Assembly: GCF_014534655.1 (NCBI RefSeq)
Contig: NZ_JACVVD010000007.1
Coordinates: forward strand, 124,001 to 188,000
Source of the DNA: Paenibacillus sedimenti
Lineage (GTDB): Bacteria; Bacillota; Bacilli; Paenibacillales; NBRC-103111
Direction: 5' to 3'
DNA length: 64,000 bases
Of the stretch, positions 1 to 7,036 are shown piece after piece. Below the pieces are notes generated by a model. That model searched no databases. It worked only from the letters and a program-made list of their open reading frames with translations, and had not been told where the DNA came from. The position numbers were made by a program, and so were the translations under genes. Numbering within the stretch: the first letter of the stretch is position 1; each line of letters opens with the position of its first letter.

Positions 1-49
1 CAAAGAGGCAATATTCAAAAAATTCATACCCGAGGGTCTAATGAACGCG

Positions 50-75
50 AAAAAGCCCCTCACTAGGAGGAGCTT
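50..75 (-). terminator. Probable terminator of the psp operon
   Basis: On the minus strand AAGCTCC pairs with GGGGCTT (one G-T pair) and runs into TTTTTC, about 20 bp after the stop codon of the last psp gene. Confidence 0.55.
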
Positions 76-95
76 CTCGTCTTGGTAACTTTAGA

Positions 96-782
96 CTACT
101 CGGATGTGCTGCCGTTCAATTTCTCTTTGAGCGCGTTCAACTGCTCATCGACTTTAGCTTGTTTCGCCACATCTACCGGTGTGTAGCTGCTAATGGAACC
201 TGCCGGTACATAAGGCTTGCGGGCGATTTCAGCTTCTACTTCCATCTGCATGATTTTCTCTTCCATGCGCTGGAAGCCGCGGGAAGCAGTTCCGCTTTCG
301 ATCACACCGTTGTAGGAAACCTGAGCCATTTGTTTCTTTGCTTTTGCCAGTTGGGCACGGCTTACGAGTTCGTTGCGCTTGTTGCGCATTTTGTAGAATT
401 CATCTTTCATTTCGTGCAATTGCTGAGTCAATTCATCAGCTTGAGCTTTGGATGCAGCGTGCATGTCCGTGTACTCAACGATTTTGTCTTCATGGTACAG
501 TTTTTCTTCCAAAGCTTGGCGGGCGATTGCTTCTTGACCGTTTTTGAGTGCTGCCGCCGCTTTTTCTTCACGATCTGCAACAAGACGTACGGATTCTTCC
601 AGACGTTGTTTCAGCTTGCGCTCGTTTGCGATTTGTCTGGCTACAGTTACTTCAGCTTGTGCAATTTCTTGCTCCATGTCGCGCAAGTACTGGTTCAACA
701 TAACGATTGGATCTTCAATTTTGTCCAAAACCTCGTGAATCGATGCTTTTGTCATATCTTTCATTCTTGTAAATACTCCCAT
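96..782 (-). CDS. pspA: PspA/IM30 family membrane-stress protein (first copy)
   Basis: A 228-residue PspA/IM30 (LiaH-like) protein. The family binds the inner face of the membrane and forms helical scaffolds that limit envelope damage. The sequence is highly charged and helical, with the amphipathic start [10 protein letters not shown] and a long coiled coil over roughly residues 25-150, which is the usual layout and length. Its AAGGACGTG ribosome site lies in the last codons of pspC and only 3 nt separate the genes, so translation is probably coupled. It ends a four-gene operon that also contains a second PspA at 1419-2072. The family is certain; the inducing stress is not visible. Confidence 0.93.
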   Translation of the reverse strand: MGVFTRMKDMTKASIHEVLDKIEDPIVMLNQYLRDMEQEIAQAEVTVARQIANERKLKQRLEESVRLVADREEKAAAALKNGQEAIARQALEEKLYHEDKIVEYTDMHAASKAQADELTQQLHEMKDEFYKMRNKRNELVSRAQLAKAKKQMAQVSYNGVIESGTASRGFQRMEEKIMQMEVEAEIARKPYVPAGSISSYTPVDVAKQAKVDEQLNALKEKLNGSTSE

Positions 783-785
783 TGT

Positions 786-1241
786 TTACACGTCCTTTTT
801 AATAGTATCGTTAGTAGTTTCAAAGCGAGCGACTTTGGCTCTTAATTCTTCAACTTCTCTTTGCAAAGCTTTCTTTTCGATGTCTTTCATCATTTCATCA
901 ATGCTGTTGGTTTTGGCAGCATCGTAAGTCGGAGCTGCGTTATAATTGCCGGCTGCCGGACCTGTGTGGTGAGGTTTGTGAGGCTGCCAACCGCCGCTAT
1001 TGTAGGATTGGCGGCCATATCCGCCGGCATAAGGATCATATGGCGGCTGATCAAAGCCGGGTTCTTTCGGAATGACAACCGCGGCCAGGAAGTAGATGAA
1101 AATGACCGTACCCCCAGTGAAAAATGTCGTAATGACAACCAGCAAGCGTAGCAACGTTGCATCTACATTCATCGTTTCGGCGAGTCCGCCGCATAGACCG
1201 GTAACTTTCTTATCTCTTCGTGAGCGATAAAGTTTGCTCAT
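786..1241 (-). CDS. pspC: PspC domain membrane protein
   Basis: A 151-residue PspC-domain protein. The N-terminal part (about residues 1-60) has the family signature, YRSRRDKKVTGLCGGLAE followed by a transmembrane segment rich in Leu, Val and Phe and the turn VVIPKEP. The rest is a Gly/Tyr/Asn/Pro-rich linker and a short C-terminal coiled coil, a common Gram-positive arrangement. The start at 1241 follows AGGAGGGATAACACAATC; an in-frame ATG at 1274 has no such site and would add 11 unusual residues. In Psp systems PspC senses or recruits PspA at the membrane, and here it lies between two pspA paralogues. Confidence 0.92.
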   Translation of the reverse strand: MSKLYRSRRDKKVTGLCGGLAETMNVDATLLRLLVVITTFFTGGTVIFIYFLAAVVIPKEPGFDQPPYDPYAGGYGRQSYNSGGWQPHKPHHTGPAAGNYNAAPTYDAAKTNSIDEMMKDIEKKALQREVEELRAKVARFETTNDTIKKDV

Positions 1242-1418
1242 GATTGTGTTATCCCTCCTAATTTCACCCCACAAAGTGTCGTTATGCTTCGAAGCTTAGT
1301 CCGTCCGCATCGAGCTTTGCTCGATCGGCGTCTAAACTCACCGCTTAATGTGGTCATGCTCCATCGAGTTACTTCGATAAGAGTTTATACAATACTTTGC
1401 GGGGACCCCAGAATCTCT

Positions 1419-2072
1419 TTAGCTATTCAATCTTTTGCGTAGTGCTTCCATTTCAGCGTCTACTGCCGGGTTACCGGCCGCATAATAGCTTTCACGGCTC
1501 ATGCGTCTTACATCGCGGAGCGTTCTTGCATGCAGCTCCATATCGGATACGCGCTCCTCCAGGCGGCCGAACATACGCGGTGTCGCATCCTGCGTCACAC
1601 TGCTCATCCGGGCATGCAGCCTTTGCTGCAAGCGGGCGGATTCCATTCGCGCCAGGTAGTAGCTGCGTTTGTCTGCCACTTCTTTGTAATCAGCTTTCAT
1701 TTGCTGCAGCTCTTCATCCAAATCGAGGATGGACTGCTTCGCCTGTTCATACAGCTCGTGATATTGCTCGCTTTTTTCTTCGGCTTGCAGCTTCTCTTGA
1801 AGCACAATCCGCGCCATATGTTCTTCGCCGGCTTTTAAAGCAAGCATCGCTTGATGCTCGCGTTTTTCTTTGGTTTCCAGCGCCGTCAAGTATTGCTGCC
1901 GGAGCGCCGCCGCGTGGCTGACGCATTGCTGGTAAAGCTTCTCGGATTGCTGCAGCTGCTCACGCAGTGCGGATAAATATTGATCAATCAACCGAACCGG
2001 ATCTTCCGACCGTTCCAAATGTTCATTCAGTGTTGCTACGGTAATGTCTCTCATACGCCTAAACAGGCTCAT
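1419..2072 (-). CDS. PspA/IM30 family protein (second copy)
   Basis: A second, diverged PspA/IM30 protein of 217 residues. It begins MSLFRRMRDI and shows the same continuous amphipathic helix and coiled coil to about residue 150, with a Gln/Arg-rich middle. It shares the family motif in which a Pro-containing segment (SEDPVRLIDQYL) follows the first helix, matching [12 protein letters not shown] in the first copy. The start follows AAAGGTGG. About 177 bp separate it from pspC, including a partial inverted repeat around 1305-1375, so an internal promoter for pspC-pspA is possible. It probably forms mixed or alternative assemblies with the first copy; this is inference. Confidence 0.9.
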   Translation of the reverse strand: MSLFRRMRDITVATLNEHLERSEDPVRLIDQYLSALREQLQQSEKLYQQCVSHAAALRQQYLTALETKEKREHQAMLALKAGEEHMARIVLQEKLQAEEKSEQYHELYEQAKQSILDLDEELQQMKADYKEVADKRSYYLARMESARLQQRLHARMSSVTQDATPRMFGRLEERVSDMELHARTLRDVRRMSRESYYAAGNPAVDAEMEALRKRLNS

Positions 2073-2116
2073 CTCTCATACCACCTTTTTCAATCTCTGT
2101 ATTCCATTACATTCAC

Positions 2117-2419
2117 TTATACTCGCGATCTTCTCGAAGACAACATCGAGAAACCGTAAGCGATTAACCCGAGTGCAAGAAGGATTACAATCCAACCGGC
2201 TAATTTACCAAGCAGGATGATGATACCAAGCCCTGCAATGATCCATCCAAATTTACTGCCGTTTTTAATGCCCACATAACCAAGACCTACCATCGCGAGC
2301 GGAATTACGTAAGCCATGATCGAGCCTATGAACGGTCCCAAGTGGATGCCGACTTTGTTCAGTAGGATCAGCGCTCCGAATGCAATCAGCAGAACCGCCA
2401 AGCCTGTGTTTTTTTTCAT
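2117..2419 (-). CDS. LiaI/LiaF-like small membrane protein
   Basis: A 100-residue protein made almost wholly of four hydrophobic segments (about residues 8-20, 30-50, 58-66 and 70-92) separated by Gly-containing turns, ending in SSRRSRV. This is the LiaI/LiaF-like transmembrane module (DUF5668 type) often placed beside PspA/LiaH genes, where it anchors the PspA oligomer at the membrane. It follows AAGGCGGTGA with a 10-nt gap. It is the first gene of the operon, 44 bp upstream of the second PspA. The assignment rests on topology and neighbours more than on invariant residues. Confidence 0.8.
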   Translation of the reverse strand: MKKNTGLAVLLIAFGALILLNKVGIHLGPFIGSIMAYVIPLAMVGLGYVGIKNGSKFGWIIAGLGIIILLGKLAGWIVILLALGLIAYGFSMLSSRRSRV

Positions 2420-3100
2420 CGTTTTTCGTCACCGCCTTTCGTTTGTTGTGCTCTTGTTCATGTCTTTATTTTAGGTAAAATCGCGGCCGCCCAAAACGGA
2501 CCCGCGACGGTTTTTGATCCTAGACCTAAGTCGGGGCGGGGTTGGGACCTGCGGATAATGATAAGGGTGCATGACGTTCGAGACTGTCCGTAGCGCCCTT
2601 TTATGCCGCTAAAGGGCGGCACCGCGGGCGAGCGTGCAGCTGTAAGAGCCCGCATGGCTCGTACAGTGCATTCAGCTGTTTGGCACTTCGCACCGAGTGC
2701 TTTAGGTTACCGATTGCGTTTATCGCAATCCGATTTCGCCCAATTGCATAAACGCGTTGAATGGAGTTAGCGGCTGGAGTTCGATTTTGCCAGCTTATCA
2801 TGTGCTCATCCAACATCCTTTCGCACAAACCAAGCTGCAATTTTGTAAAATCGGACTCCAAACTGTTTGGGCGGATGTATCTTATATGCAATTTGTTTTT
2901 CCGGACTTTAGTAACGATATGCTCAATTCACTAAAGAATTAGCTTTTATACCGCCGCACTAGACAATGGACTCTCATTTCGAAAAAGTCTTCTTCAACTC
3001 TACTATATTTGGTAAAATTTGTAGTTTTATTGCTGTGTGTGTATGATAGATAAGGAAAAATATTACTATATTTGGAAAAAAGGTGTTGGAGGGATTGGAA
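2420..3100. other. Intergenic region between psp operon and binding-protein gene
   Basis: No convincing gene: the open frames here have no ribosome site or recognisable domain. The left part must hold the psp operon promoter (minus strand). A hairpin CGCCCTTT / AAAGGGCG lies near 2593-2619. A 12-bp direct repeat TACTATATTTGG occurs at 3001-3012 and 3064-3075, bracketing the promoter described at 3019-3047. Confidence 0.5.
3019..3047 (+). promoter_or_regulatory. Candidate SigA promoter of the binding-protein gene
   Basis: TTGTAG at 3019-3024, a 17-bp spacer, and TATGAT at 3042-3047 lie 54 bp upstream of the start codon. The 12-bp direct repeats on both sides may be operator copies. Confidence 0.4.
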
Positions 3101-4534
3101 ATGAAGCGGTGGATGTGCACTCTTGCTGTGATCACGGTTACAGCAATACTTTCAGGTTGTAATTTTGCGGGGAAAACCAATGGTACGCCAGGAGAAGGAG
3201 GAGCCCTAAAGAAGCTGGGAAAAGACGAGAAGGCTACAATCAAAGTGTTGTATTACGATAAACACTCGTTCTACCAGCAGTATGGCAATCTGTTCATGGC
3301 CAAAAATCCGAATATTGACGTTGAAGTGGTCTCCAATCAAGGTATTTATGGAGCTGGCAAAGACCCGGAGCAAGCGCTGGAGAAGCTGATTGACGAAGAA
3401 AAGCCGGATGTTCTTCTCGTAAACGGCATCGAGCAGCTTGAAAAGTTTGTGCAAAAAGGCCGTCTCTATGCGCTGGACGATGCCATCAAGCAGGATAAAT
3501 TCGATGTGGAGAACCTGCTTCCGGCAACACTGGAAACGATCAGAACCAAAGGCGACGGTAAGCTGTACGGGCTTTCTCCTAACTTCTACAGCCAAGCGCT
3601 ATTCTATAACAAGGATCTGTTTGAGCAGTATGGCATTGAGTTCCCCAAAAACAAGATGAGCTGGGAGGATGTCATTAACTTGGCCAAACGCTTCCCGATA
3701 GACGGTCAGGGCGATCAGCGAATTTATGGTTTTTCCGCCTATTCCTACATGCGGGACGGGGTTGGTTATCAGTACATGAGCAGCATAGGCTCCACGATGG
3801 GCCTGTCATTTTTCGAACCGGAGCAGATGAAGCTGACCATTCAGACGGATGCTTGGAAAAATGTGCTGCAGCTCACGGTCGATACGCTTAAATCCGGAGC
3901 TTTCTATGTGCCCAAAAATCAAAATGATGAAAGCAACGTGCCGCGGATGTACGAGGATCATCTCAAGCAAAATATGTTCGTCATGGGCAAGGTCGCGATG
4001 ACGATTGACGGCAATTATATGATGCAAAATTTGCAAGAGGCTAAAGATCGTCTCAAAGACGTGAAACCTGTCAATTGGGATATTGTGACGGTTCCCGTTG
4101 ACCCGCAAAATCCGGACTATTCGAATAACGTTTCCATTTCCAATGTTTTTGGTATTCATGCTCAATCGCCCAATATCCGGGCAGCTTGGGAGTTCGTGAA
4201 ATATATTAACAGCGATGAATTCGCCAGAGTGATGTCCAAATCGTCGGATAACCTGTTGACCCGCACCACCTATGCCAAAGAAAGGGACGGTCATAATCTA
4301 GAGCCGTTCTATCTGCTTAAACCTAACCCTAACAGCATTTATAAAGGCTATGAGAAGCTGCCCGGTAACTTCTACCAACCATTCAGCATGTTGGCCAATC
4401 AGGAAATTCAAGCGGTCATGGATGGCAAGAAATCTGCCGATGACGCATTGAAGACCATCCAAGAGAAGGGGCAGGAACAGTTGCTTAAAGCCAAGCAAGA
4501 AGATGATGCGAGAAAAGCAGCGGAACAGAAATAA
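3101..4534 (+). CDS. Extracellular solute-binding lipoprotein (family 1)
   Basis: A 477-residue lipoprotein of the family 1 solute-binding proteins, which usually bind sugars or oligosaccharides for ABC import. The signal peptide ends in the lipobox LSGC at about residues 18-21. A Gly/Lys-rich linker follows, then the core with ATIKVLYYDKHSFYQQYGNLF and the later domain-closing segments NKDLFEQYGIEFPKN and AAWEFVKYINSDEFA. The ATG at 3101 follows GGAGGG by 8 nt; a GTG at 3083 would lie ahead of that site. No permease or ATPase gene is adjacent, so it is an orphan binding protein that must share a distant transporter or act in sensing. The ligand cannot be deduced. Confidence 0.9.
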   Translation: MKRWMCTLAVITVTAILSGCNFAGKTNGTPGEGGALKKLGKDEKATIKVLYYDKHSFYQQYGNLFMAKNPNIDVEVVSNQGIYGAGKDPEQALEKLIDEEKPDVLLVNGIEQLEKFVQKGRLYALDDAIKQDKFDVENLLPATLETIRTKGDGKLYGLSPNFYSQALFYNKDLFEQYGIEFPKNKMSWEDVINLAKRFPIDGQGDQRIYGFSAYSYMRDGVGYQYMSSIGSTMGLSFFEPEQMKLTIQTDAWKNVLQLTVDTLKSGAFYVPKNQNDESNVPRMYEDHLKQNMFVMGKVAMTIDGNYMMQNLQEAKDRLKDVKPVNWDIVTVPVDPQNPDYSNNVSISNVFGIHAQSPNIRAAWEFVKYINSDEFARVMSKSSDNLLTRTTYAKERDGHNLEPFYLLKPNPNSIYKGYEKLPGNFYQPFSMLANQEIQAVMDGKKSADDALKTIQEKGQEQLLKAKQEDDARKAAEQK

Positions 4535-4546
4535 CACTTAGCAGGC

Positions 4547-4575
4547 AGACCCTCCCTAAATTAGATGGAGGGTCT
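4547..4575 (+). terminator. Hairpin after binding-protein gene
   Basis: AGACCCTCC pairs perfectly with GGAGGGTCT across an 11-nt loop. The following run (TATAATT) is T-poor, so termination may be partial and allow read-through into the Rieske gene. Confidence 0.55.
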
Positions 4576-4610
4576 TATAATTAAGCTAATATTGCCGAAA
4601 AGGAGCTCAA

Positions 4611-4904
4611 ATGATGAAAGAAATCGCAATCGGCCCGATAGAACAATTTGCAAAACTTCCTGCAGAGGTTGAAGTAGAGCGTAAACCGTACTTTCTCATC
4701 GAAGAGGATGGCTATAAACTCATGTCCCGCAAGTGCCCGCATGCCGGCGACACCGTGGAGCTCGAGGACGGAGAACTCGTATGCCCGATGCATGGCTGGA
4801 CTTTTGAAGTCCATACCGGGCGCTGTCATAACGTACCGAATGCCAGACTGACCGTGCATGACGTCATCCTGCGAGAGGGCACCCTATTTGTGCAACTGCC
4901 ATAA
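4611..4904 (+). CDS. Rieske [2Fe-2S] ferredoxin-like protein
   Basis: A 97-residue stand-alone Rieske protein. Both cluster motifs are intact: Cys42-Pro-His44 and Cys58-Pro-Met-His61-Gly-Trp, giving the two-Cys two-His ligand set of a [2Fe-2S] centre. It has no signal peptide or membrane segment, so it is cytoplasmic and resembles the small subunits (NirD type) or ferredoxins that pass electrons to oxygenases and reductases. An AGGAG site precedes the paired ATG codons at 4611. No partner enzyme is next to it, and its electron acceptor is unknown. Confidence 0.92.
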   Translation: MMKEIAIGPIEQFAKLPAEVEVERKPYFLIEEDGYKLMSRKCPHAGDTVELEDGELVCPMHGWTFEVHTGRCHNVPNARLTVHDVILREGTLFVQLP

Positions 4905-4928
4905 CCGGGTGCAATAGACGATGCCCAC

Positions 4929-4964
4929 CAGACCTTTCCCATTCGGGAAGGGTCTGTTTTTTTT
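4929..4964 (+). terminator. Rho-independent terminator after Rieske gene
   Basis: CAGACC-CTTCCC type stem (left arm 4929-4940, right arm GGGAAGGGTCTG at 4945-4956) followed by eight T residues. Confidence 0.9.
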
Positions 4965-5027
4965 GCATACCTCCCACCGCTCAGATGCATACTAATTCAT
5001 CATGAGAAAAGGTGGGAACTAACGATA

Positions 5028-6005
5028 ATGCTGCCATTCTTGCTGCGTATCCTTTTGATCACCGTATTGCTAACCATGCTGCCATATAAAGCAGCAACCT
5101 CCTTGTCCAAGGAGGTTGCGGAAGCCCCTTTGTTTTCATTCTCTGTTCTGAGCGATGTGCATATCACGTCGTGGGACGGCGAAGCGCAGAGGCGTTTGCG
5201 CCAAGCGCTAGCCGATCACCATGCGCTTCGTCCGGACAGCAAGCTGCTTGTGCTCAACGGCGACCTCACGAACGGGGTCGAAGCCGATTACCGCAGCTTG
5301 CTGGGCCTGCTTGGGAAGCTGCCGCACGCGCCCATCCATGCAACGATGGGCAACCATGACTACTACGGCGTGTGGCACACGCCGGAAGGCGGTATGGATA
5401 CGTCGAAGCTGAATCCCAACTGGTCGAGTGGACAAGCCATTGCGTTATTCAACCGCATGTTTCAGTACGATAAGCCCTATCACGAGCTGATCGTGCAGGG
5501 TTACCGCTTCCTCTTCCTTAGCGGGGAAGCGTATCGAGATGTGGACGCATCCGTGAACGAAGATGCGTTCCTCTCGCCGGAGCAGCTTGCATGGCTGAAG
5601 GAGCGGCTGGATGTCTCAGCCGCCTCGGACGCGGGCAAGCCTATCTTTGTGTTCCTCCATCAGCCGCTGCCGAATACATTGGACGGCACGGATCGGGAGC
5701 TGGGCGTCGTCCAGCACAAGGAGCTTCGGGAGCTGCTGGATGCGCATCCGAATGTCATCCTGTTCAGCGGGCACACGCATTGGAACCTGGAGACGACCAA
5801 CCAGGTGAAGCAGCTAAAGTTTGTTGCCGCTTCTAGCGCCTCCATCCGGCAGGTGTGGAACGCTCGCAACGAGCCTGAGACGAGCTTGATCAGCCAAAGT
5901 CTGATCGTAGACGTCTATAAAGACCACGTGACGATCAACCGCCGCGAGCACTCCGAGCGGCGCTGGATCGAACCGTCGATCGTGAAAGACTACGACGTCA
6001 AATAG
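5028..6005 (+). CDS. Exported or membrane-anchored calcineurin-like metallophosphoesterase
   Basis: A 325-residue metallophosphoesterase. An N-terminal hydrophobic signal or anchor (residues 1-20) precedes the catalytic domain. All metal-binding blocks are present: SDVH (about residue 43), NGDLTNG (about 78), GNHDYYG (about 108), FLHQPL (about 208) and SGHTHWN (about 246). This predicts a two-metal phosphohydrolase acting outside the cell, perhaps on phosphodiesters or wall precursors. The ribosome site AAGGTGG is somewhat distant from the ATG. The coding sequence is clearly more GC-rich in the middle than its neighbours. The substrate is not identifiable from sequence. Confidence 0.9.
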   Translation: MLPFLLRILLITVLLTMLPYKAATSLSKEVAEAPLFSFSVLSDVHITSWDGEAQRRLRQALADHHALRPDSKLLVLNGDLTNGVEADYRSLLGLLGKLPHAPIHATMGNHDYYGVWHTPEGGMDTSKLNPNWSSGQAIALFNRMFQYDKPYHELIVQGYRFLFLSGEAYRDVDASVNEDAFLSPEQLAWLKERLDVSAASDAGKPIFVFLHQPLPNTLDGTDRELGVVQHKELRELLDAHPNVILFSGHTHWNLETTNQVKQLKFVAASSASIRQVWNARNEPETSLISQSLIVDVYKDHVTINRREHSERRWIEPSIVKDYDVK

Positions 6006-6062
6006 GCACCTGCCGTCTCCGCATCAGCCCTCCCTGCGTATGATGATAGCGGAGGTGTTTGT

Positions 6063-6302
6063 ATGCGGGTTATGACGAACCGAGGGACATTGAAGGTGAA
6101 GGGCCGCTTTTACGCTGTCCAATTCGGAGATTCACTCTATACGATCTCTCAGCGATTTGACGTCAGTGTCGCCGATCTGTTAACGTTTAACGATCAATTG
6201 AACGGATTAAGTACGATTTACCCCGGGGAGATCCTGTATATTCCGGTTATGAACCTGCAAATCCAAGCGAAGAAAGTGAAAAATGCTGCCAGACAGGGCT
6301 AA
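6063..6302 (+). CDS. LysM domain protein
   Basis: A 79-residue protein consisting of one LysM domain: FYAVQFGDSLYTISQRFDVS, then the Asn-containing loop FNDQLNGLSTIYPGEILYIPV, with short basic ends. LysM binds N-acetylglucosamine-containing polymers such as peptidoglycan or spore cortex. No signal peptide is visible, which is typical of small LysM proteins packed into spores or released by lysis. GGAGGTG lies 5 nt before the ATG. The 3' end, including the stop codon, forms part of a terminator stem. Confidence 0.9.
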   Translation: MRVMTNRGTLKVKGRFYAVQFGDSLYTISQRFDVSVADLLTFNDQLNGLSTIYPGEILYIPVMNLQIQAKKVKNAARQG

Positions 6303-6327
6303 CATCGCCCTATTGCTGGCAGCATTT
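6281..6327. terminator. Bidirectional terminator overlapping the LysM stop codon
   Basis: AAATGCTGCCAG (6281-6292) pairs with CTGGCAGCATTT (6316-6327), with an inner stem AGGGC/GCCCT. It is flanked by A residues on the left and T residues on the right, so it serves both the LysM gene and the convergent regulator at 6336. Confidence 0.9.
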
Positions 6328-6335
6328 TTGTGACT

Positions 6336-7007
6336 TTAGCAGACATCCAGACGATAGCCAAGCCCGCGAACGGTAGTGAAACGGATCCCTTCCGTAAAGG
6401 CGCTAAGCTTATTTCTGAGCCTTTTGATATGTACATCGACGGTTCGCTCGTCCCCCTCATAATTGACTCCCCATACCTGTTCAATGAGCTGGCTTCTCGA
6501 TAATATTTGATTCGGGTGACTGGCCAGCGTGAACAGCAGTTGGAACTCTTTGAGCGGCAAGATGAGGCTGTGACCTTGAACTCTGACCTCATGCATAGCG
6601 CGGTCGATCATAAAGTCGCCGTGTTTTATTTGCGTGAATGAAGCGACTCCATAGCGCTTAAGCAGCGCTCTCACCCTCATGACCAGCTCTTCGGGATGAA
6701 AGGGCTTGACCATGTAATCATCCGCGCCAAGCTGAAAGCCCCGGACAACGTCCGTATGATCCCCACTGGCCCCAATGAGAAGAATTGGTAAACTGGCATC
6801 TGTACGCAGCTCGCGGGTGAGCTGCCAGCCGTCCAGGCGGGACACTGTCACATCAAGGATAACCAGGTCCGTCGGCGTACGATCGAGGAGCGTCAGCGCC
6901 TCGCATCCTTCCGAGATACTGGTCGCCTCGAATCCTTCCCGCTGCAAAGTATACCGTAACAAATGTCGAATTGGACCGTCTTCGTCTATGATGAGTACGT
7001 GTGCCAT
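6336..7007 (-). CDS. OmpR/PhoB-family response regulator with atypical receiver
   Basis: A 223-residue response regulator with receiver (about 1-115) and winged-helix DNA-binding domain (about 130-223; recognition region GDERTVDVHIKRLRNKL). The acidic pair, the phosphorylatable Asp52 and Lys101 are kept. The switch Thr/Ser is Gly79 (LLIGASGD instead of LLTA), and the usual Pro after the Asp loop is Ser56. No histidine kinase lies beside it. It is the last gene of the adaptor-ABC-permease-secreted protein operon, 30 bp behind the secreted protein, with its own AGAGGTGAT site. It may act with little dependence on phosphorylation and may control its own operon, whose promoter carries an OmpR-type operator. 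Confidence 0.92.
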   Translation of the reverse strand: MAHVLIIDEDGPIRHLLRYTLQREGFEATSISEGCEALTLLDRTPTDLVILDVTVSRLDGWQLTRELRTDASLPILLIGASGDHTDVVRGFQLGADDYMVKPFHPEELVMRVRALLKRYGVASFTQIKHGDFMIDRAMHEVRVQGHSLILPLKEFQLLFTLASHPNQILSRSQLIEQVWGVNYEGDERTVDVHIKRLRNKLSAFTEGIRFTTVRGLGYRLDVC

Positions 7008-7036
7008 GTTATCGGATCACCTCTGCTGATACAGCC

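Noticed and set aside
159-845. Plus-strand open frame opposite the first pspA
   Set aside because: It is the antisense shadow of a strongly conserved coiled-coil gene and has Cys/Phe-rich non-protein-like composition.
2458-2891. Two small minus-strand open frames in the psp upstream region
   Set aside because: No ribosome site, unusual composition and no recognisable fold; they cover the region where the psp promoter must lie.
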